Source: Wolbachia endosymbiont of Cylisticus convexus (GTDB lineage: Bacteria; Pseudomonadota; Alphaproteobacteria; Rickettsiales; Anaplasmataceae). Taken from it: 6,487 nucleotides of DNA. The stretch covers positions 1-6,487 of the forward strand of contig NZ_QPIP01000110.1 in assembly GCF_003344345.1 (NCBI RefSeq), written 5' to 3'. Below, piece by piece: positions 6,352-6,487 of this stretch. How positions within the stretch are numbered: position 1 is the stretch's first letter; every line of letters begins with the position of its first letter. The position numbers and the translations under genes were made by a program. The notes under the pieces were generated by a model, which had not been told where the DNA came from, made no database searches, and was given only the letters and a program-made list of their open reading frames with translations.

Positions 6352-6487
6352 TTAATCCACTACATTAAAGCTGATAATTAGTTCGTCATTAGCGTCATAA
6401 ATAAATGGAGCTCTTACTTTTGGACATAAAAGTTTTCTGGAAATACTTTTTTCAAGTTTTAAATTGTTGGCAACATTGTCGTAGGTG
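6352..6487 (-). CDS. C-terminal end of an unidentified gene (partial)
   Basis: An open frame enters from the right edge and ends at TAA 6354-6352, giving 44 residues that begin TYDNVANNLKLEKSISRKLL and finish PFIYDANDELIISFNVVD. The composition is that of a normal soluble protein. It ends 2 bases before the next ATG, so the two genes are probably co-transcribed. I do not recognise the family. It could be the neighbouring phage module or a chromosomal gene at the prophage edge. Confidence 0.5.
   Translation of the reverse strand, partial: TYDNVANNLKLEKSISRKLLCPKVRAPFIYDANDELIISFNVVD
6471..6484 (-). repeat. 14-base inverted repeat, right copy
   Basis: This is the exact reverse complement of 4559-4572, here inside the codons for TYDNVA of the partial gene. 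The match ends just before the window edge. Similarity does not clearly extend inward beyond the 14 bases. Confidence 0.45.

Noticed and set aside
1..6487. tRNA, rRNA, CRISPR array or IS element with terminal repeats
   Set aside because: No cloverleaf-like, rRNA-like or regularly spaced repeat sequence was seen, and coding sequence fills nearly the whole window.

Overview
The window is AT-rich, tightly packed and coded entirely on the minus strand, so it is described here right to left, in the direction of transcription. The gene content (a large serine recombinase, a lambda-like DNA-packaging block, and an ankyrin-repeat gene with a C-terminal membrane hairpin placed inside that block) points to prophage WO of Wolbachia, an intracellular alphaproteobacterium of arthropods. 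The assignment comes from gene families and gene order, not from a database search.

Layout: (1) 6487-6083: the tail of an unrecognised gene, then a small ORF that runs into the recombinase start. (2) 6174-4546: a large serine recombinase of about 542 residues, apparently intact, with a very strong ribosome binding site. (3) 4592-4163: a small two-helix membrane protein, frame-shifted near its N-terminus. (4) 4162-3979: the only sizeable intergenic gap, carrying a perfect 12-base palindrome inside a longer imperfect dyad. (5) 3978-3497: a Nu1-like small terminase subunit broken in an A-run. (6) 3477-2053: an ankyrin-repeat gene broken by three frameshifts. (7) 2056-240: a GpA-type large terminase subunit (conceptually 605 residues) broken by three frameshifts. 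(8) 247-23: an intact gpW-like head-tail joining protein. (9) 23-1: the first codons of the next gene, by position probably the portal protein.

The packaging genes follow the lambda order Nu1-A-W-B with an ankyrin gene inserted between Nu1 and A. The downstream genes overlap (ATGA between ank and terL, 8 bases between terL and gpW, 1 base between gpW and the next gene), which suggests one translationally coupled operon. In a working phage, Nu1 and GpA would bind, cut and pump DNA into the head, gpW would close the head-tail joint, and the recombinase would integrate or excise the prophage.

The main finding is that about eight single-base frameshifts fall between positions 4560 and 1040, across four adjacent genes, while the recombinase and gpW are clean. 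I noticed no nonsense substitution while splicing the frames. This looks like a recently inactivated prophage module, but indel sequencing errors or a copy inserted in a host nuclear genome would look similar. I did not find a clearly new defence or regulatory system. The most open items are the palindrome, the 14-base inverted repeat flanking the recombinase, and the unidentified genes on either side of the recombinase.
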